Origin: Desulfoglaeba alkanexedens ALDC
GTDB lineage: Bacteria > Desulfobacterota > Syntrophobacteria > Syntrophobacterales > DSM-9756
DNA: 64,000 nt
NCBI RefSeq assembly: GCF_005377625.1
Contig: NZ_CP040098.1
Coordinates: forward strand, 1,419,501-1,483,500
Reading direction: 5' to 3'
The translations under genes and the position numbers were made by a program. Positions 1 through 7,894 of the stretch are shown here, one piece after another; the stretch's first letter is position 1, and each line of letters opens with the position of its first letter. Below the pieces are notes generated by a model that did not search any database, had not been told where the DNA came from, and was given only the letters and a program-made list of their open reading frames with translations.

Positions 1-418
1 AGGGCAATGGGATTTCTGCGGCACGCCTGCCCCACGGCCCGCGCCCCCTGAGGCCGCCCGATGACCTCACCGATTTGCCGATAGGTCCGGACTTCCCCGA
101 AAGGAATTTCGCAGAGCGTCCGCCAGACACTCTGCTGGAAAAGGGTCCCCCCACCCAAATCCAAAGGGCGGTGGGGGTGAACTCCGGAGCCCTCGAAATA
201 CCGGAGCACGGCTTCACGGAGTTCGCTGAGCAGGGAAGATCCCGAGCGCTCGCGTTCGAACGGCCCATCGATTCGTTCCCTCTGAAGAAGGTCCGCCACC
301 GCCTGGTCGGAAGGCTCAACCACTCCCGCGAAGTGAAACAAGCGCAGCCCCCGGGGGAGGCCGCTGTGAGAATCCACCCGAGCGGCGAGTCGAAGGCCAG
401 ACCCTTGATGGCGTCCAT
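1..418 (-). pseudogene. Ogt-type methylated-DNA--protein-cysteine methyltransferase, frameshifted and cut by window edge
   Basis: Suicide repair enzyme that removes alkyl groups from O6-alkylguanine. The reverse strand from ATG 418 reads MDAIKGLAFDSPLGWILTAA, a typical N-terminus. The frame then breaks in a C5G5 tract at 348-357. One base must be added to continue into LRLFHFAG and on to SVWRTLCEIPFGEVRTYRQI and GRPQGARAVGR, which are diagnostic of the Ada/Ogt C-terminal domain. The catalytic PCHR motif would lie beyond base 1. The gene follows a truncated metallo-beta-lactamase gene by about 25 bases. The shift lies in a homopolymer, so a sequencing error is possible; otherwise the gene is broken. 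Confidence 0.7.
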
Positions 419-443
419 CCGCCCTTTCCCCCGTCACACCTCA

Positions 444-716
444 TCAAGAAGAAAATCGGAAAAACTCATCGTCCAGTGCGTGCATCACGAGCGCGGCGCC
501 GGTTGCGGCTTTCAATTTGGCGTTGCCGCAGGTATGATCCCTATGACCGTGGGTGTTCACGATGTAGCGCAGCTTCACGCTGTTTTCGTTGACGAGCTTC
601 AGGATTTCGTCTTCGTCTCCTGCGGGATCGACGAGGATGGCTTCTCCGGTGGATTCGTCCAAAACCAGGTAGCAGAAGACTTCCATTACCCCCACAGGTT
701 TCTGAATGATATTCAT
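444..716 (-). pseudogene. Truncated metallo-beta-lactamase-fold hydrolase (N-terminal part)
   Basis: The 90-residue product starts at ATG 716, with GGAGGG about 10 bases upstream. It has the fold's opening strands (MEVFCYLVLDESTGEAILVD) and the first metal-binding motif HGHRDHTCG, as in glyoxalase II-like hydrolases. It stops soon after DDEFF. The family is normally about 200 residues, so the second half with the remaining metal-binding His and Asp residues is missing. The next gene, Ogt-like, follows almost directly. A deletion remnant is the simplest reading; a genuinely short protein is less likely because the metal site would be incomplete. Confidence 0.65.
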
Positions 717-1338
717 TAAATAAGCCCTCCGACCCCTCAGTACGCCAACGGGTGATGGCCAGCGTTTTTTGCACAATGGACCATCCCCGCCGAAATGTCA
801 AAAGGTCTCAGTGTTCAGCGGTTTCCTCAAATCCCGACGGCTGGACATCCTCCGCCGGATTTCGCCTCGATACGGCGCTTTCCATCGAGTGGTTCTGGAC
901 GACTGGGTGGCGGCGGGATTTGAGAAAAACAGATCCGGGCATCTTCCCCGTAAGGTTCGCTGTTGACAAACTTTGGACAATCCATTACGGAATTTCGCGT
1001 TCATCGTTAACTGATGCGGGTTATCCTTCGTATGGCTTTTCCTCCCGCTCACGCGCTGAATCAACGCTTAAAGCTCCCATCGCCCCTTGATACGGGACGT
1101 TGAGGCGCGTTCTTTCCCTAGAAGAGCTCCGTCTCCCGTTCTGGATGCGATCCTGTCATGAATGCTGCTACGGATCGTCGCGCATACCGTGCCACCATTG
1201 CATGCAAGCCACACCTTCGAGCTCGTTTATGGCCGGGTCTGGATTTTTTTTGGACCATCGCTATGCCCCGAGACGCCACACGGGCACGGCGATGGCCGGT
1301 TGGCCGTTGAGGTTCTCAAGACAAGGGGGGGGGGTGTC
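717..1338. other. Divergent intergenic region, no gene recognised
   Basis: This 622-base gap lies between the divergent metallo-beta-lactamase remnant and the isovaleryl-CoA dehydrogenase operon. None of the six frames gives a protein I recognise. A TTGACA at 963-968 is followed 17 bases later by TACGGA, a poor -10 element, so a promoter here is only a possibility. A G-run just before 1339 precedes the dehydrogenase start. The region presumably holds the operon promoter. Confidence 0.35.
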
Positions 1339-2523
1339 ATGGATTTCCAATTCAGTGAAGAACAGCGCATGATGAAGGAAACGGTCCACAAGTGGGCCGT
1401 AAACGAATTGGCTCCGATCCAGGAAAAGATCGACGAAGAGGATTGGTTTCCTCCCGATTTTTTCAAGAAATGCGCTGAGATCGGCATCCTGGGGATCACG
1501 ATCGACGAAAGATACGGGGGGCTGGGCGGCGACGTGCTGATGCAGGTGCTGGCGGTGGAGGAGATGAGCCGCATCTGTCCGGGTCTCGCCATGACCTACG
1601 CCGCTCACTCCAACCTGTGCATGCACAACATCCACAAGAACGCCAATGAAGCGCTCAAGGAAAAGTACCTGCCGCCCATGATCAACGGCGAAAAGATCGG
1701 GGCACTGGGACTCACGGAACCCAACGCCGGCTCCGATGCCATGAGCCTTCGGACTCGAGCGGAAAAGAAGGGCGACAAGTACATCCTGAACGGCACCAAG
1801 ATGTGGATCACCAACGGTCCGATTGCGGACGTGCTTCTGTTGTACGCCAAGACGGATCCGGAAAAAGGACCGAAAGGCATCAGTGCGTTCATCGTTGAGA
1901 AGGACTTTCCCGGGTTTTCGGTTTCGCGGAAAATCAAAAAATGCGGCATGCGCGGTTCCCCCACAGGCGAACTGTCCTTTGAGGACTGCGAGGTTCCGGC
2001 CGAAAACCTGGTGGGCCAGGAAAACATGGGCGTCCACGTAATGACGAGCGGTCTCGACATTGAACGCATCGTACTGGCCGGCGGTTCGGTGGGAATGGCC
2101 GAACAGGCGCTGGAATATTCCCTCCGGTACGCTTCGGAACGCGAGCAGTTCGGCCAACCCATCGGCAGGTTTCAGATGATTCAACAGAAGCTGGCCGACA
2201 TGTATGCTCGGACCGAAGCGTCGCGGCTTCTCGCCTATCGAGCGGCTGAGCTGGCTCAACAGTCGCCGCGGGGCGGCAAAGGGACCGAACTCACCAAGCA
2301 GGCGGCCGCGGCCGTCCTCTTCGCCGCGGAAAACGCCACCTGGGTCTGCAACCAGGCGATTCAGATCCACGGCGGTTACGGCTACAGCCTGGAATTTCCG
2401 GTCCAGAAGCTGTGGAGGGACGCCAAGCTGTATGAAATCGGGGCCGGAACCAGCGAGATCCGGCGCCTTATCATCGCTCGGGAACTCTTGGCCGAACACT
2501 TCGAGCGTCGCGGTCAGCGCTGA
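1339..2523 (+). CDS. ivd: Isovaleryl-CoA dehydrogenase-type acyl-CoA dehydrogenase
   Basis: This cytoplasmic FAD enzyme of 394 residues oxidises isovaleryl-CoA to 3-methylcrotonyl-CoA, passing electrons to ETF. It has the family motifs ALGLTEPNAGSD and KMWITNG. The base position argues for isovaleryl-CoA specificity. Glu242 sits in the helix-G motif LDIERIVLAGG, and the usual C-terminal catalytic Glu is absent: residues 365-371 read YEIGAGT instead of YEGT. That swap is typical of isovaleryl-CoA dehydrogenases. ATG 1339 begins MDFQFSEEQ, the normal start; the in-frame upstream extension looks non-coding. It is the first gene of a four-gene operon for leucine/isovalerate breakdown. Confidence 0.88.
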   Translation: MDFQFSEEQRMMKETVHKWAVNELAPIQEKIDEEDWFPPDFFKKCAEIGILGITIDERYGGLGGDVLMQVLAVEEMSRICPGLAMTYAAHSNLCMHNIHKNANEALKEKYLPPMINGEKIGALGLTEPNAGSDAMSLRTRAEKKGDKYILNGTKMWITNGPIADVLLLYAKTDPEKGPKGISAFIVEKDFPGFSVSRKIKKCGMRGSPTGELSFEDCEVPAENLVGQENMGVHVMTSGLDIERIVLAGGSVGMAEQALEYSLRYASEREQFGQPIGRFQMIQQKLADMYARTEASRLLAYRAAELAQQSPRGGKGTELTKQAAAAVLFAAENATWVCNQAIQIHGGYGYSLEFPVQKLWRDAKLYEIGAGTSEIRRLIIARELLAEHFERRGQR

Positions 2524-2641
2524 CCTGTTTCCGAGCAGCGGCTGAAAGGGCCGGGCCGGATGGCGCCTGCGTCGTCGGCACAGACATTCCGCCCGGCGCT
2601 TGAATGCGGCACACCCGCTGGGCAAGGGAGGGGGATATCCA

Positions 2642-3427
2642 ATGTCCGAACAACCGGTGGTCCTGGAAGAACGTCAAGATCAAGTGGCCGTGCTCACCCT
2701 GAACCGCCCGGAAGCCATGAATTCGTTCAACTTCGCCATGCTTTGGGGGCTCCGGGATCGGATCGAGTCCCTGCGGTTCGACCCGCAGATACGCGTGCTG
2801 ATCATTACCGGCGCCGGCGGAAAGGCCTTCTGCGCCGGAGCGGACCTCAAGGAACGGGCGACGCTGAGCGAGGTTCAGGTGAAGGAGTTCATTTTCACAG
2901 TCCGGAACCTGTTCACGTCCATCGAAGAACTTCCGAAGCCCGTGATTGCCGCGGTGAACGGCATCGCCCTGGGGGGCGGGACGGAACTGGCGCTCGCCTG
3001 CGACGTCCGTCTGGCCGCATCGTCGGCCACCATGGGCCTCACCGAAACACGACTCGCCATCATCCCGGGGGCGGGCGGTACCCAGCGGCTTCCGAGGCTG
3101 GTGGGGCGGGGGAAAGCCAAGGAACTGATCTTTACCGGCCGCCGCGTGGATGCGGAAGAAGCGCTGGCCATCGGACTCGTGAACAAGGTGTGCCCTGCGG
3201 AATCTCTTATGGATGAATGCCGGGCCATGGCGGCCATGATCTGCGAAACGGGCCCCATCGCCATCCAGCAGGCCAAATACGCGATCAACCATGGGATCGA
3301 AACAGATCTGCATACGGGGCTCGCCATCGAATCCAACGCCTACTGGATAACCATCCCGACGGAAGACAGGCTGGAAGGGCTGGCGGCGTTTCGCGAAAAG
3401 CGCAAACCCGTTTACAAGGGCAAGTGA
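2642..3427 (+). CDS. Enoyl-CoA hydratase family, probable methylglutaconyl-CoA hydratase
   Basis: This 261-residue crotonase-fold enzyme has the oxyanion-hole motifs KAFCAGADLKE and GIALGGGTELALACD, and the catalytic-loop segment LAIIPGAGGTQRLPRL. The C-terminus (INHGIETDLHTGLAIE, DRLEGLAAFREKR) closely resembles AUH/LiuC 3-methylglutaconyl-CoA hydratases, which form HMG-CoA. ATG 2642 follows a GGGAGGGGG Shine-Dalgarno stretch. It sits 118 bases after the isovaleryl-CoA dehydrogenase and before a carboxyltransferase, as expected for the leucine pathway. A general short-chain enoyl-CoA hydratase is the alternative. Confidence 0.82.
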   Translation: MSEQPVVLEERQDQVAVLTLNRPEAMNSFNFAMLWGLRDRIESLRFDPQIRVLIITGAGGKAFCAGADLKERATLSEVQVKEFIFTVRNLFTSIEELPKPVIAAVNGIALGGGTELALACDVRLAASSATMGLTETRLAIIPGAGGTQRLPRLVGRGKAKELIFTGRRVDAEEALAIGLVNKVCPAESLMDECRAMAAMICETGPIAIQQAKYAINHGIETDLHTGLAIESNAYWITIPTEDRLEGLAAFREKRKPVYKGK

Positions 3428-3496
3428 TTTCGGCGAAGGATGCACCAGGAAGAAACCGGAAATCCACGGACACCATTCGCCTGAGAGGATGAGCCT

Positions 3497-5098
3497 ATGT
3501 CTGACGCAAGGATGGAAAACCGGGCGTTTTGGGAAAACGAGGAACTGAAACTCGACGAAAGGATCTACCAGGCCATGTGGCCGGGTGGGCAAGAAGCGGT
3601 GAAGCGCCTGGCCAAACAGGGCAAGCAGCCGGTGCGTCAGCTCATAGAAAAGCTGATCGATCCCGGAACCGAGTTCTTTGAACTGAGCCGGCTGGCGGGG
3701 TTCGGTGTGCATTACCCGGAGGTGGACGACGTACCGTGCGGCGGGATAGTCACCGGCATCGGAAAGATCCATGGCAACTGGACAATGGTTTTTGCCAATG
3801 ACAGCCGGGTCAAGGCGGGCACCTACTTTCCCATCACGTTGAAAAAGCACATGCGGGCCCAGGCCGTCGCCGAACGCTGCGGCCTGAACTGCGTCTACAT
3901 CGCCGACTCCGGTGGGGCCTTTCTTCCCATGCAGGCGGATGTCTTCCCCGATGACGGCCATTTCGGCTCCATGTTCTACAACATGGCCCGCATGTCCGCC
4001 CAGGGGCTGAAGCAGATCACGCTGAGCACCGGCGGCAACACGGCCGGAGGCGCCTATATCGTCTTCATGGCCTGCCAGGCGGTCATGATCGACAAGATGG
4101 CCTATTCGTTCCTGGGCGGACCGCCGCTCGTAAAAGCGGCTACGGGGGAGGTGATTTCGGCGGAAGACTTAGGCGGAGCCCGCGTTCACACCCAGATTTC
4201 GGGCGGCGCCGATCAATTCTGCAAGACCCAGGACGAAGCAGTGGAAAAGGTGCGGGAAATCCTTTCCCTGGAACCGCCCCAGAAGTTGCACCTTCACCGC
4301 TACGCGGAGACGCCTCCCCTGGTACCGCCGGAAACCCTCTATGAAGAGCTCCCCGCCAAGATCCATCAGGGAATCAACGTCAGGGCGGTCCTTGGCGCCG
4401 TCGCTGACGATTCTCACCTGATCGAATTCAAGAAGAGCTATGCGCCGGGCCGCGGCGACAACATCGTCACGGTCAAGATGCGCATCAAGGGCATCCCCGT
4501 TGGCGTAATCGCATCCAACGGCGTGGGGATCATTTTCGTAGAGGCTGCCCGGAAGGCCACGGAATGGATCGTCAGATGCTCCCAGGAAAAGATTCCCCTG
4601 CTTTTCGTGCAGAGTTCCCCCGGCTACATGGTGGGATCGGAATCGGAACACATGGGCATCGGAAAGTACGGCGCGGACATGGTTCGGGCCGTCTCCTGCG
4701 CACAGGTGCCCCGGGTCCAGCTGGTGATCGGCCCCGACAACGGAGCGGCCAACTACGGGATGTGCGGGCGAGCGTACCGGCCCCATTTCCTGTTTTCCAC
4801 CATGAGGGCCCGGACATCGGTCATGAGCGGCCGTTCGGCCGCGGAAGTGCTGCTTTCCATCGAGGAAAGAAAGCGCGAAATCAGCGGCAAACCCATGAGC
4901 GAGGGCGAGAAACAGGCCTTTCGGCAGCAGATGATCGACAAATACGACGGTGAAGCCCACCCGTTTTTCTGCGGAGCGCGACTCCTCAACGACCGGGTCC
5001 TGAAGTTCCGCGAAATCCGGGACTGGCTCGCCATGGCCTTCGAAGTGAGTTGCCTCACGCCCATCGGAGATCCCGCTTTCGGAAACCTGAGATTCTGA
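3497..5098 (+). CDS. Acyl-CoA carboxylase carboxyltransferase subunit (methylcrotonyl-CoA carboxylase beta-like)
   Basis: The 533-residue biotin-dependent carboxyltransferase has two crotonase-like halves. The N half contains FANDSRVKAGTYFPITLKKH and YIADSGGAFLPMQ. The C half contains SSPGYMVGSESEHMGIGKYG and GAANYGMCGRAYRPHFLF, close to the methylcrotonyl-CoA carboxylase beta subunit. In context it would carboxylate 3-methylcrotonyl-CoA to 3-methylglutaconyl-CoA. No biotin carboxylase or biotin carrier gene occurs in this operon or window, so the partner must be encoded elsewhere, or the subunit works with a decarboxylase-type complex. The 69-base gap from the hydratase and the downstream lyase support one operon. 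Confidence 0.85.
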   Translation: MSDARMENRAFWENEELKLDERIYQAMWPGGQEAVKRLAKQGKQPVRQLIEKLIDPGTEFFELSRLAGFGVHYPEVDDVPCGGIVTGIGKIHGNWTMVFANDSRVKAGTYFPITLKKHMRAQAVAERCGLNCVYIADSGGAFLPMQADVFPDDGHFGSMFYNMARMSAQGLKQITLSTGGNTAGGAYIVFMACQAVMIDKMAYSFLGGPPLVKAATGEVISAEDLGGARVHTQISGGADQFCKTQDEAVEKVREILSLEPPQKLHLHRYAETPPLVPPETLYEELPAKIHQGINVRAVLGAVADDSHLIEFKKSYAPGRGDNIVTVKMRIKGIPVGVIASNGVGIIFVEAARKATEWIVRCSQEKIPLLFVQSSPGYMVGSESEHMGIGKYGADMVRAVSCAQVPRVQLVIGPDNGAANYGMCGRAYRPHFLFSTMRARTSVMSGRSAAEVLLSIEERKREISGKPMSEGEKQAFRQQMIDKYDGEAHPFFCGARLLNDRVLKFREIRDWLAMAFEVSCLTPIGDPAFGNLRF

Positions 5099-5162
5099 GG
5101 AAATGTCTCAGCGGCTGTGGCAACGAAAGCAAACGGGCTCGAGCCATGCAAGGAGGAAATCA

Positions 5163-6182
5163 ATGGCAGCGCTCCATTTTCCCAAGAAAGTGGTCCTTGG
5201 GGACATCACGATTCGAGACGGCTACCAGCATGAAGAGAAGTTTATTCCCACAGATGCCAAGATATGGCTGGCGGAACAGCTGATCCTGGCGGGCTTCAAG
5301 CGCATCGAAGTGACCAACTTCGGAAACCCCAGGGGTATGCCCCAGTTCAAAGACGCCGACGAGGTCTTGAAAGGCCTCTACAACAGCAAGCGGGTGGGGC
5401 AGATGTTGAAAGACGTGGAAATCACTACTATCACCATCCGCGAAAAGGCGGTGGAACGCGCCATCGCAGCCAAGAAAAACGGCTACGGGCCGGATCGGAT
5501 CGTTTTCATGGTGTCCACCAGCGAATCCCACCACCGCATCAATTCGGGAATCTCGCTGGCGGAATACTGGAAGATGTGCGAGAAATACATCCCCATGGCT
5601 CATGATGCCGGGCTCAAGGTATGCGGCACGGTGAGTACCATCTGGGGATGCCCCATCGAGGGCCCGACGGAACTCAAGAAGGCCGTGGAATTCACCCAGC
5701 GGTGGCTGGACATCGGGGCCGACGACATCGAGCACGCCGACCATGACGGATCGGCTCCCCCGAACCGTGTCTGCGATTACTTTTCCATGATTCTCGACGC
5801 CATCCCGGACCCCACTAAGCACGTGGCGCATTTCCACGTGACAAGAGGGTGGGGGCTTGCTAACGTCTTGGCCGCCCTTCATGCCGGCATCAGCCACTAT
5901 GAAAGCACATTGGGCGGCATCGGCGGTCAGCCGGCCAACTTCGTGGACGGGGTTCCCGTGGCGGGCACGGGCAAATACTATTACGCCGACCCCACCATCA
6001 CCGGCCTCGTCAGCACCGAAGACATGGTGGTCATGATGGACGAAATGGGGATCGACACCGGGGTGGATGTGGACAAGGTCCTGGATATCGGCCGCTGGAA
6101 CGAAAAGATCGTGGGCCGCCGCCTGCGGTCGGAATGTGTGCGCACCGGAAGGATTCCTAAGAGCATGACCGGGCGCGTCTAA
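5163..6182 (+). CDS. HMG-CoA lyase-like DRE-TIM metallolyase
   Basis: This 339-residue TIM-barrel enzyme starts at ATG 5163 after a perfect AAGGAGG, which decides the start over the upstream ATG at 5103. It carries the DRE-TIM motif TIRDGYQHEE, the metal-binding HFH and the barrel segment ANVLAALHAGISHYESTLGG. Position in the operon suggests cleavage of HMG-CoA to acetyl-CoA and acetoacetate. The G-loop that in HMG-CoA lyase reads GGCPY reads GGQP here, with Gln256 in place of the catalytic Cys, and is followed by an insertion of about 15 residues before STED. It may therefore be a divergent clade or use another acyl-CoA. Confidence 0.72.
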   Translation: MAALHFPKKVVLGDITIRDGYQHEEKFIPTDAKIWLAEQLILAGFKRIEVTNFGNPRGMPQFKDADEVLKGLYNSKRVGQMLKDVEITTITIREKAVERAIAAKKNGYGPDRIVFMVSTSESHHRINSGISLAEYWKMCEKYIPMAHDAGLKVCGTVSTIWGCPIEGPTELKKAVEFTQRWLDIGADDIEHADHDGSAPPNRVCDYFSMILDAIPDPTKHVAHFHVTRGWGLANVLAALHAGISHYESTLGGIGGQPANFVDGVPVAGTGKYYYADPTITGLVSTEDMVVMMDEMGIDTGVDVDKVLDIGRWNEKIVGRRLRSECVRTGRIPKSMTGRV

Positions 6183-6197
6183 AAAGGAGTGACTCAT

Positions 6198-6390
6198 GCC
6201 CTGTAGGGGCGCAGCGGCGTTGCACCCTTACTTGCCGGTGATCCCGATCGCGGCGAGGGTGTCGCTCCTACAAGGACCGCGGTTGCTTTTGTAGGAGCCG
6301 GCTTGCCGGCGATCAAGGTCAACGCAGCTTTGCTGGTTTTACGGGTCGCGGGCAAGCCCGCTCCTACCGATAACGGAACACCGGGCCGAT
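6198..6390. repeat. Dispersed palindromic repeats, family B
   Basis: These are REP-like units built on GTAGGAGCCGGCTTGCCGGC and GCGGGCAAGCCCGCTCCTAC, plus a GTAGGGGCGCAGCGGCG unit. The same words recur near 27.5, 29.9, 33.5, 37.1 and 61.6 kb. Here they follow the leucine operon and precede a membrane protein gene. The rest of the gap to 6632 shows no gene. Confidence 0.8.
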
Positions 6391-6632
6391 CACCTTGGCG
6401 GACCTCGCCGGGCGTGCGGGCCCGGGCCCTCCAACAGGCCTTTCCGCAGTCTGCGGTCACCCCTCGGCCGAAAAGGACCCGGAAGGCCCCCGCGGAGAGC
6501 GGAAAAGGGGTTCCCGTACGCCGCCCGACATTCCTCGAGCACGCAGCGACCAGGGAATTTCCGGACCCGGAATGGTTTGGAAATCCTTCCTTTTTTGGGG
6601 AAGGCTCCTCAAGAACTCAGCGGGGTTTGCCC

Positions 6633-7565
6633 ATGACTTACACCCTGAGGCGCTATGAAACGTCCCAACGCCTGTGGTGGTTTCTTTTTCTACTGGTTTC
6701 GCTCGGAGGCGGTTACATCATTCAGGATGGGCTGATGCCCGGACCCGGCGGGCCGGCTCCGGGAGCGGGAACCTACCGCTCCATGGACTTCTGGACCCGG
6801 CGCGATTGGCTTTCGCAGGGGATCCTGGGTGAGGTCATCGTCTTTCTGGTGGGCGCGCTGTTGTTCTTCCTGCTCTGTCGCGCCCTCTGGCTGCTGATCC
6901 AGTTTGCAGGAAAGGCATCCATCGGGCGCATCCTGGAACAGGCGTTGCCGCTGCCCAAACCTTCGAAAACCAACCCGGAATGGATCCTGGAAAGCCTTGA
7001 AAAAGTGATGCCGGCCCAGCAGCTCTTCCATCGAGCCTCCAGGTCGCCGCTGCGATTTCTATCCATCGCCCACAAACGCCTGATCGTCCTTTTTTCAGGT
7101 CACCAGGAGTCGCTTTCGGCCGAGGAACTGACGCACAGGGAACACCGGGTTGAAACGGTGGACTGGCATCAGATTTCGGGCTCCTGGGAAAGCTTCCGGT
7201 GGATGGCGAGAGTACTTCCCTTCCTGGCCCTGGGCCAGGGCGTCTGGCTCCTTTACCTGAGACTTCAACCGATTTTCGAAGGCAGCGAGGAGCTTGCGGA
7301 CATTACCGCGCTGATCGCCGTCTGCCTCCTTCCCTTCGGCCAGACCCTCGTCCTCGTCATCGCGCTGTACCTGGCACAGGGGCTTCTTTCCCGCTTGGAA
7401 CATTATTACCTGGCCCGCCTTGACGCTCTCTTCTACGACCAGATCCTTTCGCGCCTGCCGCTCCAGAGTTCCGACACCCTCATGGTCCTCCAGGCCATGA
7501 AGAAACATTTCCAGGAACTGCAGCAGGCCCTCCAACGGATCGAACAGCGCCTGACCGGCTCATGA
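6633..7565 (+). CDS. Predicted inner-membrane protein, unknown function
   Basis: I do not recognise this 310-residue protein. It has one hydrophobic segment near residues 15-33 and another near 70-94. A soluble stretch of about 90 residues follows, then two more segments near 188-208 and 225-250, and a C-terminal helix (LQAMKKHFQELQQALQRIEQ) that looks coiled-coil. The arrangement of a large loop before two helices loosely recalls MotA/TolQ/ExbB proteins, but no diagnostic motif is visible. ATG 6633 is chosen because upstream in-frame sequence is repeat DNA. It stands alone on the plus strand. Confidence 0.6.
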   Translation: MTYTLRRYETSQRLWWFLFLLVSLGGGYIIQDGLMPGPGGPAPGAGTYRSMDFWTRRDWLSQGILGEVIVFLVGALLFFLLCRALWLLIQFAGKASIGRILEQALPLPKPSKTNPEWILESLEKVMPAQQLFHRASRSPLRFLSIAHKRLIVLFSGHQESLSAEELTHREHRVETVDWHQISGSWESFRWMARVLPFLALGQGVWLLYLRLQPIFEGSEELADITALIAVCLLPFGQTLVLVIALYLAQGLLSRLEHYYLARLDALFYDQILSRLPLQSSDTLMVLQAMKKHFQELQQALQRIEQRLTGS

Positions 7566-7772
7566 TGAGTCGCCGGGACATCCGTGCCGGATACCCTCGG
7601 CACCCGGTCCACCACGTCGGCCATGAGTCGCTCCGATTGCTGGAAGTCGTGATGTCGTAAAACACGATCTCGTCCGCCCCGGCTCGCAAGTGACGCGAGC
7701 CATTTCCATCGGGTCCCCGGTACCCACGTTGTGCCTGAAACGGCTCCCCCCGGGGAAATCGATCCGCTCCAC
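7566..7772 (-). pseudogene. Decayed hisF-like fragment
   Basis: On the reverse strand three frames join into one HisF-like sequence: VERIDFPGGSRFRHNVGTGD and MEMA, then AGADEIVFYDITTSSNRS, then LMADVVDRVPRVSGTDVP. Intact HisF (imidazole glycerol phosphate synthase cyclase subunit) carries NVGTGDPVEMA, GADELVFYDITAS and MLDVVRRVAE-like segments in the same order. At least two frameshifts and the missing flanking sequence make this a remnant. It fills most of the gap between the membrane protein and the GlnD-like gene, and a working hisF must lie elsewhere if the organism makes histidine. Confidence 0.6.
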
Positions 7773-7894
7773 TTCACCTCCACGTTGAAAGTTTTTGAAC
7801 TTTCTTTTGACATCGATTCAGTCCATGAGCAAGATACGCTGACAGATCCGTTTCAGCCGAAGATGATCCAGGAACATCCAACCGGGGAAACACC

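Noticed and set aside
2471-3961. 496-codon minus-strand frame over the hydratase and carboxyltransferase
   Set aside because: Shadow frame crossing two real genes; no similarity recognised.
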